Shown one piece after another: positions 1 through 17,800 of a stretch of 64,000 bases of DNA; position 1 is the stretch's first letter, and the number at the start of each line of letters is the position of its first letter. Under the pieces are notes generated by a model. That model was not told the DNA's origin. It did no database searches and saw only the letters and a list, made by a program, of their open reading frames with translations. Source of the stretch: an uncultured Acidobacteriia bacterium (GTDB lineage Bacteria > Acidobacteriota > Terriglobia > Bryobacterales > Bryobacteraceae); contig CAIYVZ010000153.1 in assembly GCA_903929755.1 (NCBI GenBank), positions 1 through 64,000 on the forward strand. The letters run 5' to 3'. Both the position numbers and the translations under genes were made by a program.

Positions 1-122
1 ACGGGATCCAACCAGAACTTCGCCGTGAAGGACTCGCGCTCGACGTGAATGTGGGGCGGCTCATTGTGTTCGGCCGAATAGAAGAAGAAGCGCCACGGCC
101 CGAGCCTGAGAACGGTCGGCAT
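1..122 (-). CDS. DUF4160 domain protein, 5' part only (runs off the left edge)
   Basis: Reading the minus strand from the ATG at 122 gives about 40 codons starting MPTVLRLGPWRFFFYSAE and continuing through EPPHIHVER to a KFWLDP stretch. This is the characteristic N-terminal half of DUF4160, a small protein often found next to a DUF2442 partner in toxin-antitoxin-like pairs. The 3' end lies outside the window, so neither the partner nor the full length can be judged. A TAAACT hexamer (135-130) ends 7 nt before the ATG and there is no Shine-Dalgarno, which suggests a leaderless mRNA. Function is unknown; the family assignment is from recognisable motifs. Confidence 0.8.
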   Translation of the reverse strand, partial: MPTVLRLGPWRFFFYSAEHNEPPHIHVERESFTAKFWLDP

Positions 123-224
123 TGGTAGAAGTTTAGCGCGAACTTTGACAGGCCCGCCGAGACAGGCCCGCATTTGGATGTGGGCCGCCACGCCGGTTCT
201 TCCCGAACCCTGTAGCATTATCGT

Positions 225-2051
225 GTGGCCTCTAACTTCATGAGATACACCTCACTTGCTCTATTGCTGGCGGAGGTGCTGTTCGCGACGCCCGGAGTAA
301 CCAAGGTGGAGCCGCCCAATTGGTGGCCGGGGCATACGCGGAATCCGATCCAGATCCTGGTCACCGGGAGCGAACTTCGGGGCGCAACGGTGGTGGCTCC
401 GAAGGGGTTCCGGACGGAGGTCCGTAAGATTTCGGGCGACGGGCATTCCCTGTTCCTCTATTGCGAGATCCCCCGTACAGCTAAACCGGGTGAGTATCCA
501 TTCCGGATTCGGACAAGTGCCGGCGAGACGACTTTTCAGTTTCGGCTGGAGACGCCGCTGGAAGCAAGAGGCCGCTTTCAGGGCATTACGGCCGATGACG
601 TTATCTACCTGCTGATGCCGGACCGGTTCGCGAATGGCGACCCGGCAAATGACAGTCCCACGGGGCTGGGACCTCCGGCTGACCGCAAGACGGTGCTCGC
701 CTGGCACGGTGGCGATCTGAAGGGCATTCGCGAGCACTTGGGGTACATGAAAGACCTGGGGGTAACCGGCATCTGGCTGACCCCGACGTACAAGAACTCG
801 AACGCCGCCGCGTCGCCGTATCACGGGTACCACGCGGTGGATTTCTATGCGGTGGAACCGCGCTTCGGAACGATGTCGGAATACCGGACGCTGGTGGATG
901 CGGCCCACGCGGCTGGCATAAAAGTTGTGCAGGATCAAGTGGCGAACCATACGGGGCCGGACCATCCGTGGCTGAAGAATCCGCCGGCTCCCCACTGGAT
1001 CTATGACGCCGATAAGATGCCGCGGACGAGGAATACGTTCGACATTGCGAGCCTTGCAGACCCATACGCGCGGCCTGGCCGCCGGAAACTCACGCTGGAA
1101 GGCTGGTTCGCGGGGCACCTGCCGGATCTGGACCAAACGAACCCTCTGGTGGCCGATTACCTGATCCAGAACGCCCTGTGGTGGCTGGGTATGACCGGCG
1201 TGGACGGGATCCGGCAGGACACATACCCCTACGCCGACCGACCGTTCTGGGAGGCCTGGCAGACCGCCATCGACAAGCAGTACCCAGGGTATTGGGTGAC
1301 GGGCGAGGTTACGGCGAAGAATCCGGCGGACCTTTCGTTCTTTGAGGGCGGAACGCGGCGGCGCGGCGTGGATACGAAGCTACCAAGTTTGCTGGACTTC
1401 CCGTTACAGAACGCGATGCGCCAGGTGTTCGGGGAAGGTAAGCCGATGACGCAGCTGACGGCCATTCTGGAGCAGGATTTCCTGTTTTTGCACCCGGAGC
1501 GCCTGGTGGCGTTTATCGGCAACCATGACAATGCGCGCTTCCTGACGGTGGCCGGGGGCGACGTTTCGAAGCTGGAGATGGCGCAGGCCTTCCTGTTAAC
1601 GATCCCGCGGATTCCGCACCTTTACTACGGCGATGAACTGGCGCTTGGAGCGGGAACAGACCGAACCGACCGCACAGTGCGGGCCGATTTTCCGACAGCA
1701 GCGTTTGACGCCTCGGGACGAACGGGAGCGGCGGGCGAGGTCCACGACTGGCTGCGGGATTTGCTGAAACTGCGGGGGAGCACGAAGGCGCTGCGGAGCG
1801 GCAGCATGACGGTGCTGAAGGCGACCGACGACCAGCTTGCGTACCTGCGTCAGGCTGCGGGGGAAACGGTGCTGCTGGTGCTGAACCGGACTGCCGGGGG
1901 AACGGCGCTGGAGTTGGATACGGCGGACCTGGAACTCGGCGCGGGCAGGCACTTTGTGGCTCTGCTGCAGGCCAGTTCTCCGGTTGAGACAGCTCCGGGC
2001 AAGGTTGTTCTGGCACACCCCGCGCCCGTCAACATTTATTCACTACGTTGA
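225..2051 (+). CDS. Exported GH13 alpha-amylase / cyclomaltodextrinase-like glycosidase
   Basis: A 608-residue alpha-glucan hydrolase. It has a hydrophobic signal peptide (residues 6-24, ending near ATPG), an N-terminal beta-sandwich of the cyclomaltodextrinase-N type (about 25-115), the GH13 barrel (about 120-520) and a C-terminal beta domain. Catalytic landmarks are visible: region I DQVANH (237-242), the nucleophile in GIRQD (Asp332), the acid/base in VTGEV (Glu361) and region IV GNHD (432-435). The GTG at 225 is taken as the start because TAGCAT (213-218) ends 6 nt upstream, fitting a leaderless message. The ATG at 240 is an equally good protein start with the same signal peptide. Exact substrate (starch, maltodextrin, cyclodextrin or pullulan) cannot be told from sequence alone. 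Confidence 0.88.
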   Translation: MASNFMRYTSLALLLAEVLFATPGVTKVEPPNWWPGHTRNPIQILVTGSELRGATVVAPKGFRTEVRKISGDGHSLFLYCEIPRTAKPGEYPFRIRTSAGETTFQFRLETPLEARGRFQGITADDVIYLLMPDRFANGDPANDSPTGLGPPADRKTVLAWHGGDLKGIREHLGYMKDLGVTGIWLTPTYKNSNAAASPYHGYHAVDFYAVEPRFGTMSEYRTLVDAAHAAGIKVVQDQVANHTGPDHPWLKNPPAPHWIYDADKMPRTRNTFDIASLADPYARPGRRKLTLEGWFAGHLPDLDQTNPLVADYLIQNALWWLGMTGVDGIRQDTYPYADRPFWEAWQTAIDKQYPGYWVTGEVTAKNPADLSFFEGGTRRRGVDTKLPSLLDFPLQNAMRQVFGEGKPMTQLTAILEQDFLFLHPERLVAFIGNHDNARFLTVAGGDVSKLEMAQAFLLTIPRIPHLYYGDELALGAGTDRTDRTVRADFPTAAFDASGRTGAAGEVHDWLRDLLKLRGSTKALRSGSMTVLKATDDQLAYLRQAAGETVLLVLNRTAGGTALELDTADLELGAGRHFVALLQASSPVETAPGKVVLAHPAPVNIYSLR

Positions 2052-2070
2052 ACTGCTAACATTCTTAGAA

Positions 2071-2928
2071 ATGCATCGTTTTGCTACAGGCGCCATAACA
2101 GACGAATTCTCCAGCGATATTGCGGTTGCGGCAGCAGCCATGCACGCACTGGGAATGAAGGGCGCAGAACTGCGCGTTATCAACGGCAAGAACATCATGG
2201 ATCTGACGGACGCCGAGATCGCCGAAACCATGGACATTCTGCGGGCGAACGACCTGAAGGTGATTTCCATCGCGTCGCCCGTCTTGAAGTGCACGCTGCC
2301 CGATGCCCCCGAAGTCGACTCCCGCTTTCAGCAGGACCAGTTCAACGCCAAACACACGTTTGAAGATCAGCCACGGCTGGCGGAGCGCGCGTTTGAGATA
2401 GCGAAGCTGACGGGCGCGAAGATTGTCCGGGTCTTTTCGTACTGGCGGGTAGTGACGCCCGATGCGGTGTTTGAGCGCGTGGTCGATGCGCTGCAGGACT
2501 TATCGGACAACGCGCACAAACACGGCTTGATCATCGGTATCGAAAACGAGCACGCGTGTAACATTGCCACGGCGCAGGAAACGGCCAAGGTTCTGGCGGC
2601 GATTGACCACGAGAATCTGCAGGTGGTTTGGGATCCGGCGAACGCATACATCTCAGGGGAGAAGCCGTATCCGAACGGGTACCGGCTGCTGGATGCAAAG
2701 AGGATTGCGCACGTCCACGCGAAGGACTGCCAACTGGATGGGCACAAGCCAATCTGGGGTCCACTGGGAACCTGCGATATTGACTGGAAAGGCCAGCTGG
2801 AAGCTCTGGCGACGGATGGATACAAGGGCTATATTCACCTGGAAACCCACTGGGCGGGCCCGGACGGCAATAAGTTCGAAGGCAGCCGGATCTGCGGTCA
2901 GAATTTGCAGAAGCTCGCCGGATACTGA
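2071..2928 (+). CDS. Sugar phosphate isomerase/epimerase (xylose-isomerase-like TIM barrel)
   Basis: A 285-residue protein of the AP-endonuclease-2/xylose-isomerase-like TIM-barrel superfamily. It shows metal-binding segments typical of the fold: GIENEHAC, WDPANAY, HVHAKD and HLETHW, where Glu, Asp and His ligands sit at strand ends. No signal peptide is seen, so it is probably cytoplasmic. The start is set at 2071: a longer open frame reaches back into the amylase, but it only becomes protein-like at MHRFATG. An extended -10 (TGC TAACAT, 2054-2062) ends 8 nt before this ATG, with no Shine-Dalgarno. The gene follows the amylase by 19 bp but appears to carry its own promoter. The sugar substrate is unknown. 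Confidence 0.85.
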   Translation: MHRFATGAITDEFSSDIAVAAAAMHALGMKGAELRVINGKNIMDLTDAEIAETMDILRANDLKVISIASPVLKCTLPDAPEVDSRFQQDQFNAKHTFEDQPRLAERAFEIAKLTGAKIVRVFSYWRVVTPDAVFERVVDALQDLSDNAHKHGLIIGIENEHACNIATAQETAKVLAAIDHENLQVVWDPANAYISGEKPYPNGYRLLDAKRIAHVHAKDCQLDGHKPIWGPLGTCDIDWKGQLEALATDGYKGYIHLETHWAGPDGNKFEGSRICGQNLQKLAGY

Positions 2929-3030
2929 GAGTCCTGGGGTTGAGTAAGGCCACAGCCACGCTGTAAACGTGTCCCGTTCGCGCAGCCATCATTGGCGAAG
3001 CTTGACGCTACAGATTACACCTCTCCTCCG

Positions 3031-3219
3031 GTGGAGACCACGGAAGATTGCCTTTACCTGAACGTCTGGACGCCCGACTGGCCGGTCAAGACTGCCAGCC
3101 CGGTGATGGCCTGGATTCCCGGTCGCGTCCGGGTCTGTTCCGGAAGGTGATTCAGGAGAGCGGACCGGTACTGAGTCTGGCGCCAGAGAATCTTACCAGT
3201 ATCCACGTTCCAAACCGGG
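3031..3219 (+). pseudogene. Relic of a type-B carboxylesterase, core deleted
   Basis: Frame 1 from 3031 encodes ETTEDCLYLNVWTPDWP and PVMAWIPG, the hallmark EDCLYLNVWTP block of type-B carboxylesterases. At about 3112 the homology jumps to another frame, which encodes RPGLFRKVIQESGPVLSL, the block that normally lies after the catalytic GESAGG serine. The intervening 80-100 residues, including the nucleophile elbow, are missing, and both the N-terminus and the C-terminal half are gone. This is an internally deleted, frameshifted remnant and not a functional enzyme. The motif recognition is strong; the exact ends are approximate. Confidence 0.8.
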
Positions 3220-3636
3220 CACGGGACAGACGGCACTTAATTACCGACGTACCGAGGATCTGGATACGGCAGGTGAGGCAGGTTGAGGAAACCCCTGGCT
3301 TAGCGCGCTGGTGGAAGAGCCGGAAGAGCTGCCCACCGCCTTGAAGATATCGATTCGACGCGGAAATCCTCTCGGCTGCATAAACGAGAACGTATGGCAA
3401 GGGTCAAGTGGCAGGGTGACCCGACTGTCTGAATAACCGCCCTCCAGCCGTGCACGCTCCGCAGGCGCAGCGGCAAACGCGTCAGACGTCCCAGCAAGGC
3501 GCAGATAGTCTCCGGAGTATACAGCGCGCCCGGTCCCCTTTACAGCTGGACGTAGCCCCGGGACAGGTCATGTTGCTCGACGACCCGCCGGCCGACCGAT
3601 TGTGCTCCAGCACGTATTTGCGAGAGATGGAATAGC
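3220..3636. other. Gene-poor stretch between the carboxylesterase relic and the rpoC terminator
   Basis: About 420 bp with no frame that resembles a known protein. It may contain further eroded esterase sequence, but no motif could be recognised. Confidence 0.5.
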
Positions 3637-3672
3637 AAAAGGGCCACTGATCAAAAGATCAGTGGCCCTTTT
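3637..3672 (-). terminator. Rho-independent terminator of rpoC
   Basis: Perfect 16-bp inverted repeat (AAAAGGGCCACTGATC, 3637-3652, and its complement, 3657-3672) around a 4-nt loop. It lies 20 bp beyond the rpoC stop. Read on the minus strand the stem ends in TTTT. The A and T flanks are symmetrical, so it could also stop rightward transcripts. Confidence 0.9.
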
Positions 3673-3692
3673 GGGTTAAATTGCAGCCAGCC

Positions 3693-7892
<4,200 letters not shown>

Positions 7893-7904
7893 GTTGGTCT
7901 CCAG

Positions 7905-12230
<4,326 letters not shown>

Positions 12231-12650
12231 AGAGATAGGAACTCCGTATATTCAGCAAGGGCGCTTCCGCGCACCGTCACCGGAAAAAGCCTAAAAACCG
12301 GAAAAAGCCTGGAAAGCTTGAACGAGTCGCCGCACGGACCGGGCCCGCGACGCAAATCGGCGTTTTACATCTCTGCGAACAGGAGGGCCGCAGCGTGCCG
12401 GTTTATCAAAACTACAAATGGAAACCGCCGGAATCGACGGCACAGTGATTACGTTGACTGGGGCATCGGGAGAGACAATAGCTTTTGAATAGCCGGGACA
12501 GAAATCGGGCGCATGAATAGCAGAGACGCAAGAGCGCACACCGCCCCCACGCATCGGCCCGGCCTGCCAGCAATCCGACTGCCAAATGACCTGCGCTACC
12601 ATTCTCCGCCCAGAAACTCACCGGGACAACTCCCGGTCGATACAGATGCC
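12231..12650 (-). other. Long rpoB leader / rplL-rpoB intergenic region
   Basis: More than 400 bp without a convincing gene in any frame. If the promoter at 12651-12679 is real, this is a 5' UTR of about 410 nt. Near its 5' end is a perfect 7-bp hairpin with a GTTG loop (12620-12637, ACCGGGA/TCCCGGT). No known leader family was recognised. Confidence 0.5.
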
Positions 12651-12679
12651 AAATTACAGGTTAGCATCATCGTCGTCAA
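12651..12679 (-). promoter_or_regulatory. Candidate sigma-70-type promoter for rpoBC
   Basis: On the minus strand TTGACG (12679-12674), a 17-bp spacer and TAATTT (12656-12651). It lies just downstream of the rplL terminator-like hairpin and would provide separate rpoBC transcription. Confidence 0.45.
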
Positions 12680-12705
12680 ACAGTCAACGTCAACAGACAA
12701 CAATA

Positions 12706-12740
12706 CGATGCGGCCACGGCAAAGAGCCGCGGCCGCATCG
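12706..12740 (-). terminator. Terminator or attenuator hairpin after rplL
   Basis: 15-bp inverted repeat (12706-12720 with 12726-12740) around a 5-nt loop; the single mismatch is a G-U pair in minus-strand RNA. It is followed by TATTGTTGT, a weak U tract. It may act as a partial terminator like the rplL-rpoB attenuator of enterobacteria. Confidence 0.65.
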
Positions 12741-12790
12741 CACCGCTTAATTTAGTCCAGCACCTCTAACGAGGTATTGGGGAGGAGCAA

Positions 12791-13168
12791 CTACTTAACT
12801 TCGACCGTAGCGCCGGCATCGACAAACTTCTTCTGGATGGCTGCAGCTTCATCCTTGCTGACGCCTTCCTTGATTGCCTTGGGAGCGCCATCAACGAGGT
12901 CCTTTGCTTCCTTGAGACCGAGGCTGGTGACTTCGCGCACAACCTTGATAACGTTGATCTTGTTGGCGCCGGCAGCGGTGAGGATGACGTTGAATTCCGT
13001 CTTTTCTTCAACCGGAGCAGCAGCTGCCGCAGCCGGAGCAGCGCCGGCAACAGCCGTTGCTGCCGCAGCCGATACGCCCAACCGCTCTTCGAGCACCTTG
13101 ACGAGCTGCGACGCTTCGAGCAGCGTCAAGCCCTGAATCTGTTCCGCAATTGCGTTAATGTCCGCCAT
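12791..13168 (-). CDS. rplL: 50S ribosomal protein L7/L12
   Basis: A 125-residue acidic stalk protein. It has the N-terminal dimerisation segment (about 1-35), an Ala/Pro-rich hinge (about 36-52) and the globular C-terminal domain with [18 protein letters not shown] and [13 protein letters not shown]. It recruits translation factors to the ribosome and binds L10, encoded 144 bp upstream. Its length and hinge are normal for the family. It ends the rplA-rplJ-rplL group, being followed by a terminator-like hairpin. Confidence 0.98.
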   Translation of the reverse strand: MADINAIAEQIQGLTLLEASQLVKVLEERLGVSAAAATAVAGAAPAAAAAAPVEEKTEFNVILTAAGANKINVIKVVREVTSLGLKEAKDLVDGAPKAIKEGVSKDEAAAIQKKFVDAGATVEVK

Positions 13169-13312
13169 GATGTTATTCCTCTTCTATTTCCTGATTCTGA
13201 TCAGGCCTGTACAGCAGCCTGGAAATGTTACTAAAACCCAAGTGAGCATTACTGCCAAGTGAATCAGCGTGCGGCCAAAACCGAACGCCACCGCCCAAAT
13301 CTTTTTTTCGAA

Positions 13313-13840
13313 CTACTCGGCGAACTTGCCGCCCTGCACACCCTGATCGACAACGACGGCCAGATTGCGGCCGACAGCGTTGACGACAGTAGCGAGCTGG
13401 GTTGCCGGTGCGTTGATGACGTACAAAAGCTTCGAGAACATGACTTCCTTCGACGGCATGCTGGCCAGATCGCTGATCTCTTTAACGTTGATCGCGCGAC
13501 CTTCCACCAAGCCAGCCTTGAAAGTAAACGCCGCATTGGTTTTCGCGTAAGCCTGGAGGGCCTTAGCGAGAGCAACCGGGTCGCCCGCCGTGTAGGCGAT
13601 TGAAGTCATCCCACGCAGACTCTTGAGGACTTCGTTAGACGACAATCCCTCGGAGGCGATCGCCGCGATGTTGTTCTTGACTACCTGATAGCTGCCACCA
13701 GCGCCACGAACGATCTTGCGAAGGTTGTAGTCCTGGTCCACCGTCATCTTCTCGTAGCCGGCAACAAACACGTTGTCGACTTTCTGGAGCGCCTGACGCA
13801 GTTTTTCGAAATCTTTTTTCTTATCGTTTCTATTTTTCAT
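13313..13840 (-). CDS. rplJ: 50S ribosomal protein L10
   Basis: A 175-residue L10, base of the L12 stalk. The N-terminal 23S rRNA-binding domain includes [19 protein letters not shown] and ends with the C-terminal helix that binds L12 dimers ([21 protein letters not shown]). Only 30 bp separate it from rplA, with AGGAAG ahead of the ATG. There is therefore no room for the classical long L10-binding leader upstream of rplJ. Feedback control of this operon, if present, must act elsewhere, for instance on the rplA leader. Confidence 0.97.
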   Translation of the reverse strand: MKNRNDKKKDFEKLRQALQKVDNVFVAGYEKMTVDQDYNLRKIVRGAGGSYQVVKNNIAAIASEGLSSNEVLKSLRGMTSIAYTAGDPVALAKALQAYAKTNAAFTFKAGLVEGRAINVKEISDLASMPSKEVMFSKLLYVINAPATQLATVVNAVGRNLAVVVDQGVQGGKFAE

Positions 13841-13870
13841 TGCGGCTTCCTGTCATGCAAGCGGCGTCCG

Positions 13871-14587
13871 TTACGCTTGCGCGGCTTCCTTTGCAGTGAG
13901 TTCCGTCACATCCAACTGGATGCCCGGGCTCATGGTAGAGCAAAGGGTCGCACTGCGAACATACTTACCCTTGGCGGCCGACGGCTTGGCCTTCAGGACT
14001 GCAGTGATCAGACTGGTGGCGTTTTCCACTAGCTTGATAGCCGAAAAACTAGCCTTGCCAACGGGAGCGTGGATAATACCGGTCTTATCGACGCGGAATT
14101 CAACCTTACCAGCCTTCACTTCGTTGATTGCAGTGACGACATCCACAGTGACGGTACCAGTCTTGGGGTTCGGCATGAGGCCGCGGGGACCGAGAACCTT
14201 ACCGAGTTTACCGACCGAACGCATCATGTCTGGCGTGGCGATAACGGCGTCGTAGTCGGTCCAGCCTTCGGACTGAATCTTGTTCACCATTTCTTCACCG
14301 CCAACGAAATCGGCGCCGGCTTCGCGAGCTTCACGCTGCTTATCACCGGTACAGATTACGAGAACCTTCTTGGATTTACCAAGTCCGTTCGGCATAACGA
14401 CAGTGCCACGAACCATCTGGTCCGCATGCTTTGGATCGACACCGAGACGCATGTGGACTTCCACTGTCTCATCGAATTTGGCAAACTTAATCTTCTGGAG
14501 AAGATCAACTGCCTGACTTAAGGGGTAGTCGCGCGTTTCGACCAGCTTTAGCGCGGCTTGATACTTCTTGCCTGGTTTCTTTGCCAT
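13871..14587 (-). CDS. rplA: 50S ribosomal protein L1
   Basis: A 238-residue L1 with the conserved segments [24 protein letters not shown] (residues about 28-51, not contiguous in function), [11 protein letters not shown] and [16 protein letters not shown]. It binds 23S rRNA at the L1 stalk and in many bacteria represses its own operon. A good Shine-Dalgarno (GAGGAG) lies 4 nt before the ATG. Unusually rplK, its normal upstream partner, is not present; a TonB receptor gene precedes it after its own terminator. It therefore starts its own transcription unit, served by the promoter at 14707-14736. Confidence 0.97.
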   Translation of the reverse strand: MAKKPGKKYQAALKLVETRDYPLSQAVDLLQKIKFAKFDETVEVHMRLGVDPKHADQMVRGTVVMPNGLGKSKKVLVICTGDKQREAREAGADFVGGEEMVNKIQSEGWTDYDAVIATPDMMRSVGKLGKVLGPRGLMPNPKTGTVTVDVVTAINEVKAGKVEFRVDKTGIIHAPVGKASFSAIKLVENATSLITAVLKAKPSAAKGKYVRSATLCSTMSPGIQLDVTELTAKEAAQA

Positions 14588-14706
14588 GTCTCCTCATTGG
14601 TGCAAGCGGCGGCATTACCTGATTTCCTTTTCAGGAAACTTTGGCCCAGGCTTTTCAGAGCCCGGCGCACACACCTCCCACTGAGACCCATTTCGGGTAC
14701 TTCATG

Positions 14707-14736
14707 ATGGTAGCACGTCCGGTCACCTGATCGCAA
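14707..14736 (-). promoter_or_regulatory. Extended -10 promoter of rplA-rplJ-rplL
   Basis: Minus strand: TTGCGA (14736-14731), an 18-bp spacer ending in TGC, and TACCAT (14712-14707). It would start transcription near 14700, giving a leader of about 110 nt that contains GTGGGAGGTG and two short hairpins. Confidence 0.55.
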
Positions 14737-14823
14737 CATCCGGCGTGTGTGAATCGGATGCCCACCGTGCGTAAGGGGACGACGCGGCATCAGGCTTGAT
14801 TTGGTGTGAAATTCGAGGTACGC

Positions 14824-14862
14824 AAAAAAAGGGGGCACGGACGCCGAAGCGACCGTACCCCC
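14824..14862 (-). terminator. Rho-independent terminator of the TonB receptor gene
   Basis: Minus strand: 10-bp stem GGGGGTACGG / CCGTGCCCCC (14862-14831, one G-U pair) around a 12-nt loop, followed by seven T residues (14830-14824). It lies 33 bp past the receptor stop and insulates rplA. Confidence 0.92.
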
Positions 14863-14894
14863 CTGAATTGCCTGTTTACTGTAGCAGTTGCGGA

Positions 14895-17800
14895 TCAGAA
14901 GTTGACGCGCAGTGCAATTTGGATCAAGCGGGGACCACGGTCCGCTGTTGCCGTGCCGAACAGGGTATTGATTTGTTTCCCTGTCGCGTCAAAGCGGGCA
15001 GCCGTGTTGATGGTGGCCCATTGGGCGTGGTTGAAGGCATTGTAGAACTCGCCGCGGAGCTGGACGACAAATCGCTCCCTGACAGTGAAATTCTTGAATG
15101 CCGACAGGTCCCACTGGTGCTGCCCGGGGCCACGGAACACGTTGCGAGCGGCGCTGCCGATGTACCCGAGGGCTGGCTGAGCGAACGCGGAGGTATTGAA
15201 CCACTGGTTCTGATCGCGGCCACCGAATCCGAATTTGGGATTCGAGGTGACGTTGATGCGCTGGCCATCGCCGCCGCCGATCAGATCGACGCCGGAGACC
15301 GTGCTGAATGAAACTCCGGTGGGAGCACCATCCGCAAAAGTAGCGATACCCGAGACGTTCCAGTGAGCGAGGAGGAATTTCGTCATTGGATTCTTCAGGC
15401 GCGCCGAGCCGGGCAATTCATAGAGCCAGGACACGTTCGTGACGAAAGTTCGGTCGAAGGACGACTCGCCGTAGTTCAGCAACCGGCGATCGGCGTAGGT
15501 AGCGATTGTGTTGCCATTGCCGGAACCATAATCCATTGACTTCGACCAGGTGAAGTTCGCTTTGAACTCCATCCCGTTCGAGAAGCGGCGGTTGGCCTGG
15601 GTCTGGAGGGAATAGTAGCTGGACGTTCCGATGGGTTCCAGGAAGTTTATGGAGCCGTATCCCTTATAGGGTGCAAGGAAGTTGTTCGGAAGCGGCTTTC
15701 CGGGCAAGGTGGGATCCTGTGCGGCGGGAGCGAAACGCGCGCCATAGGGAAGCTGGTTCAGATTCTGAGCCATTTCCAAATGACGACCGAGGGTACCGAC
15801 GGCGGCGACATCGATTACAATCGAGTGGCCGAGGTCCCGCTGGAGACCGAGACTGAAGCCATAGGTGGAGCCGATGCGGTGTTCATCGTTACCGAGAATG
15901 TTGGAAGGAAAGAGCGTTCCGGCTGTACCGAGGAACGAATTCAGAGTTCCGTAGTAGGTAGTGGGCGTATAGGAGAGCGGCGGAGTCGACTGAAAACTTC
16001 CCGAGCAGCAGAGGCTGGGCTGGCTGGTGGGGATGTAGCTGATGCCGAAACCACCGCGCAGGGCGGTTTTGCCGTCGCCGAAGACGTCGTAGGCAAAGCC
16101 GAAGCGCGGGCCGATGTCGATCGCCGAGCCTTTGGTAAGGCCGAGCGGGACGCCGGGCTGGCCTGCGATGATGATGCCATTTGTCGGATTTCCCACGCCG
16201 GGCACAATGGCGCCGACGTAAATCTGGGGAAGTTGCTGTTGGGTAACGGGATTGACGGCGACCCGCTGACCGAGGCTGTTCAGCCCAGGACCGTAAAGGA
16301 CGGGAACCTTAGTGGTATCCCACGAGCCTGGATTGAAGCCCGCCATAAGATTTTTCCGCTGTGTCCAGGGAGTGCGCGTGGTGAACCGGACGCCGAGTTC
16401 CAGTGTCAGGCGCTTGTTCACCTTCCAGGAATCCTGCAGGTACTCCTCGAACGAGGACTCGCGGTAATCCGCGGCGTTTCGCGCCGAGCTTTCGGTATAG
16501 GTATCGAAAACGCCCTGTATTGCGTTCGAGTAGCCGTAACCTGTGTCGAGAGGATTGTTAACGTCCTTGGCGAACGCGAAGTTGCCGGAGTAGGCCGTTC
16601 CGGGGTTTCCCTTCCACATCCGGGTCCGCTCGATGCTGACGCCGGTTTTAAGCGTGTGGCGACCCAGCACCTTGGTCACGTTGTCGGAGAAGGTGAACTT
16701 GGTGGTGGCTCCGTTGATGGGAGCGCGGGCATCATAGGAATAACCGGCTGCGGACGGAACGTCGCCGAAGCTCATGATGGGAATCACGTTATTCGAGTTG
16801 GCAGAAGGATACCACTGCCCGAGGGCATTGAGGTTGTAGGTAGAGCGCTGAATCTTGGCGTTTTCTGCGTCGCTAACCGGGCCGCCGGGTTCGTCCCAGT
16901 GGTTCATACCGAAGGTGATTTCGTTGATCAGAGTCGGTGTGATCGTGTAGACGAGGTTGATGGAGGGTGTCTGGATGCGGGACTTGTAGAAAGATTTCAC
17001 CAGACCCCAGGCCGGTCCCGGAGCTGCGCCAACCCCGAAGCCTGTGTTCGAGTTGACAATGCTGTTGTAGTGGCCGTACATGCGGAGCTTTTCCGTGAGA
17101 TTGAAATCAATACGGTAGGTATAGTTCTCAATATTGGCGACGGGCGTTTCCTGGAACAGGAAGTTGTAGTTGCCGCCGCTGACGGCGCGATTGTTGAAGT
17201 TGGGCTGGGGAAAGACACTCAACAGCGAGACGCCGAAGGGGTTGACCTGGCTCGGCGGCACGATATTGCCGGGAAACGCGGTCTTGGTGCCGGGCGCATT
17301 GACCGGAATGAGCGCACCACCGACGGTAACGCTCTGTGAGAAGTTTCCGACACGTTCGAGAGCCGTGGGCATGGTGTTTTGTTGCAAGGCTTTGGGAACG
17401 CCCTGGTAAGCGTACTGATTGTTGAAGAAAAAGAAGACTTTGTTCTTTTGGGTGTTGAACTTGCCGGGGATGTAGACGGGGCCGCCGATACTGCCGCCAC
17501 CGATCACATACCGGTACTTTGCCTTCGCGACCTTGTTCAGGTTGTTGAAGTACGAGTTGGCGTTCAAATCCTCATTGCGGAGATAGGTATAGATGCCTCC
17601 GTGGAAGTCCTTCCCGCCTGACTTGGTGGAAAGATTGATGATGGCGCCGCCACTTTGGCCGTATTCCGCCTGGTAGCTGGAGGTCTTCACGTTCAGTTCT
17701 GCCAGGGCGTCCAGCGCCTCGGTGGCGTACAATGCGCCCTGACTGGAAGGATCGGAGCCATCGACGCCGTTGAGGGTGGGGATAGTCGCCGCCGCTCGGG

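Noticed and set aside
3450-3635. 61-codon plus-strand frame beside the rpoC terminator
   Set aside because: Gln/Arg/Ala-rich composition typical of random GC-rich frames; no family and no ribosome site.
12231-12790. Short open frames between rplL and rpoB
   Set aside because: None has a ribosome site or known motif, and they overlap the promoter, hairpins and leader.
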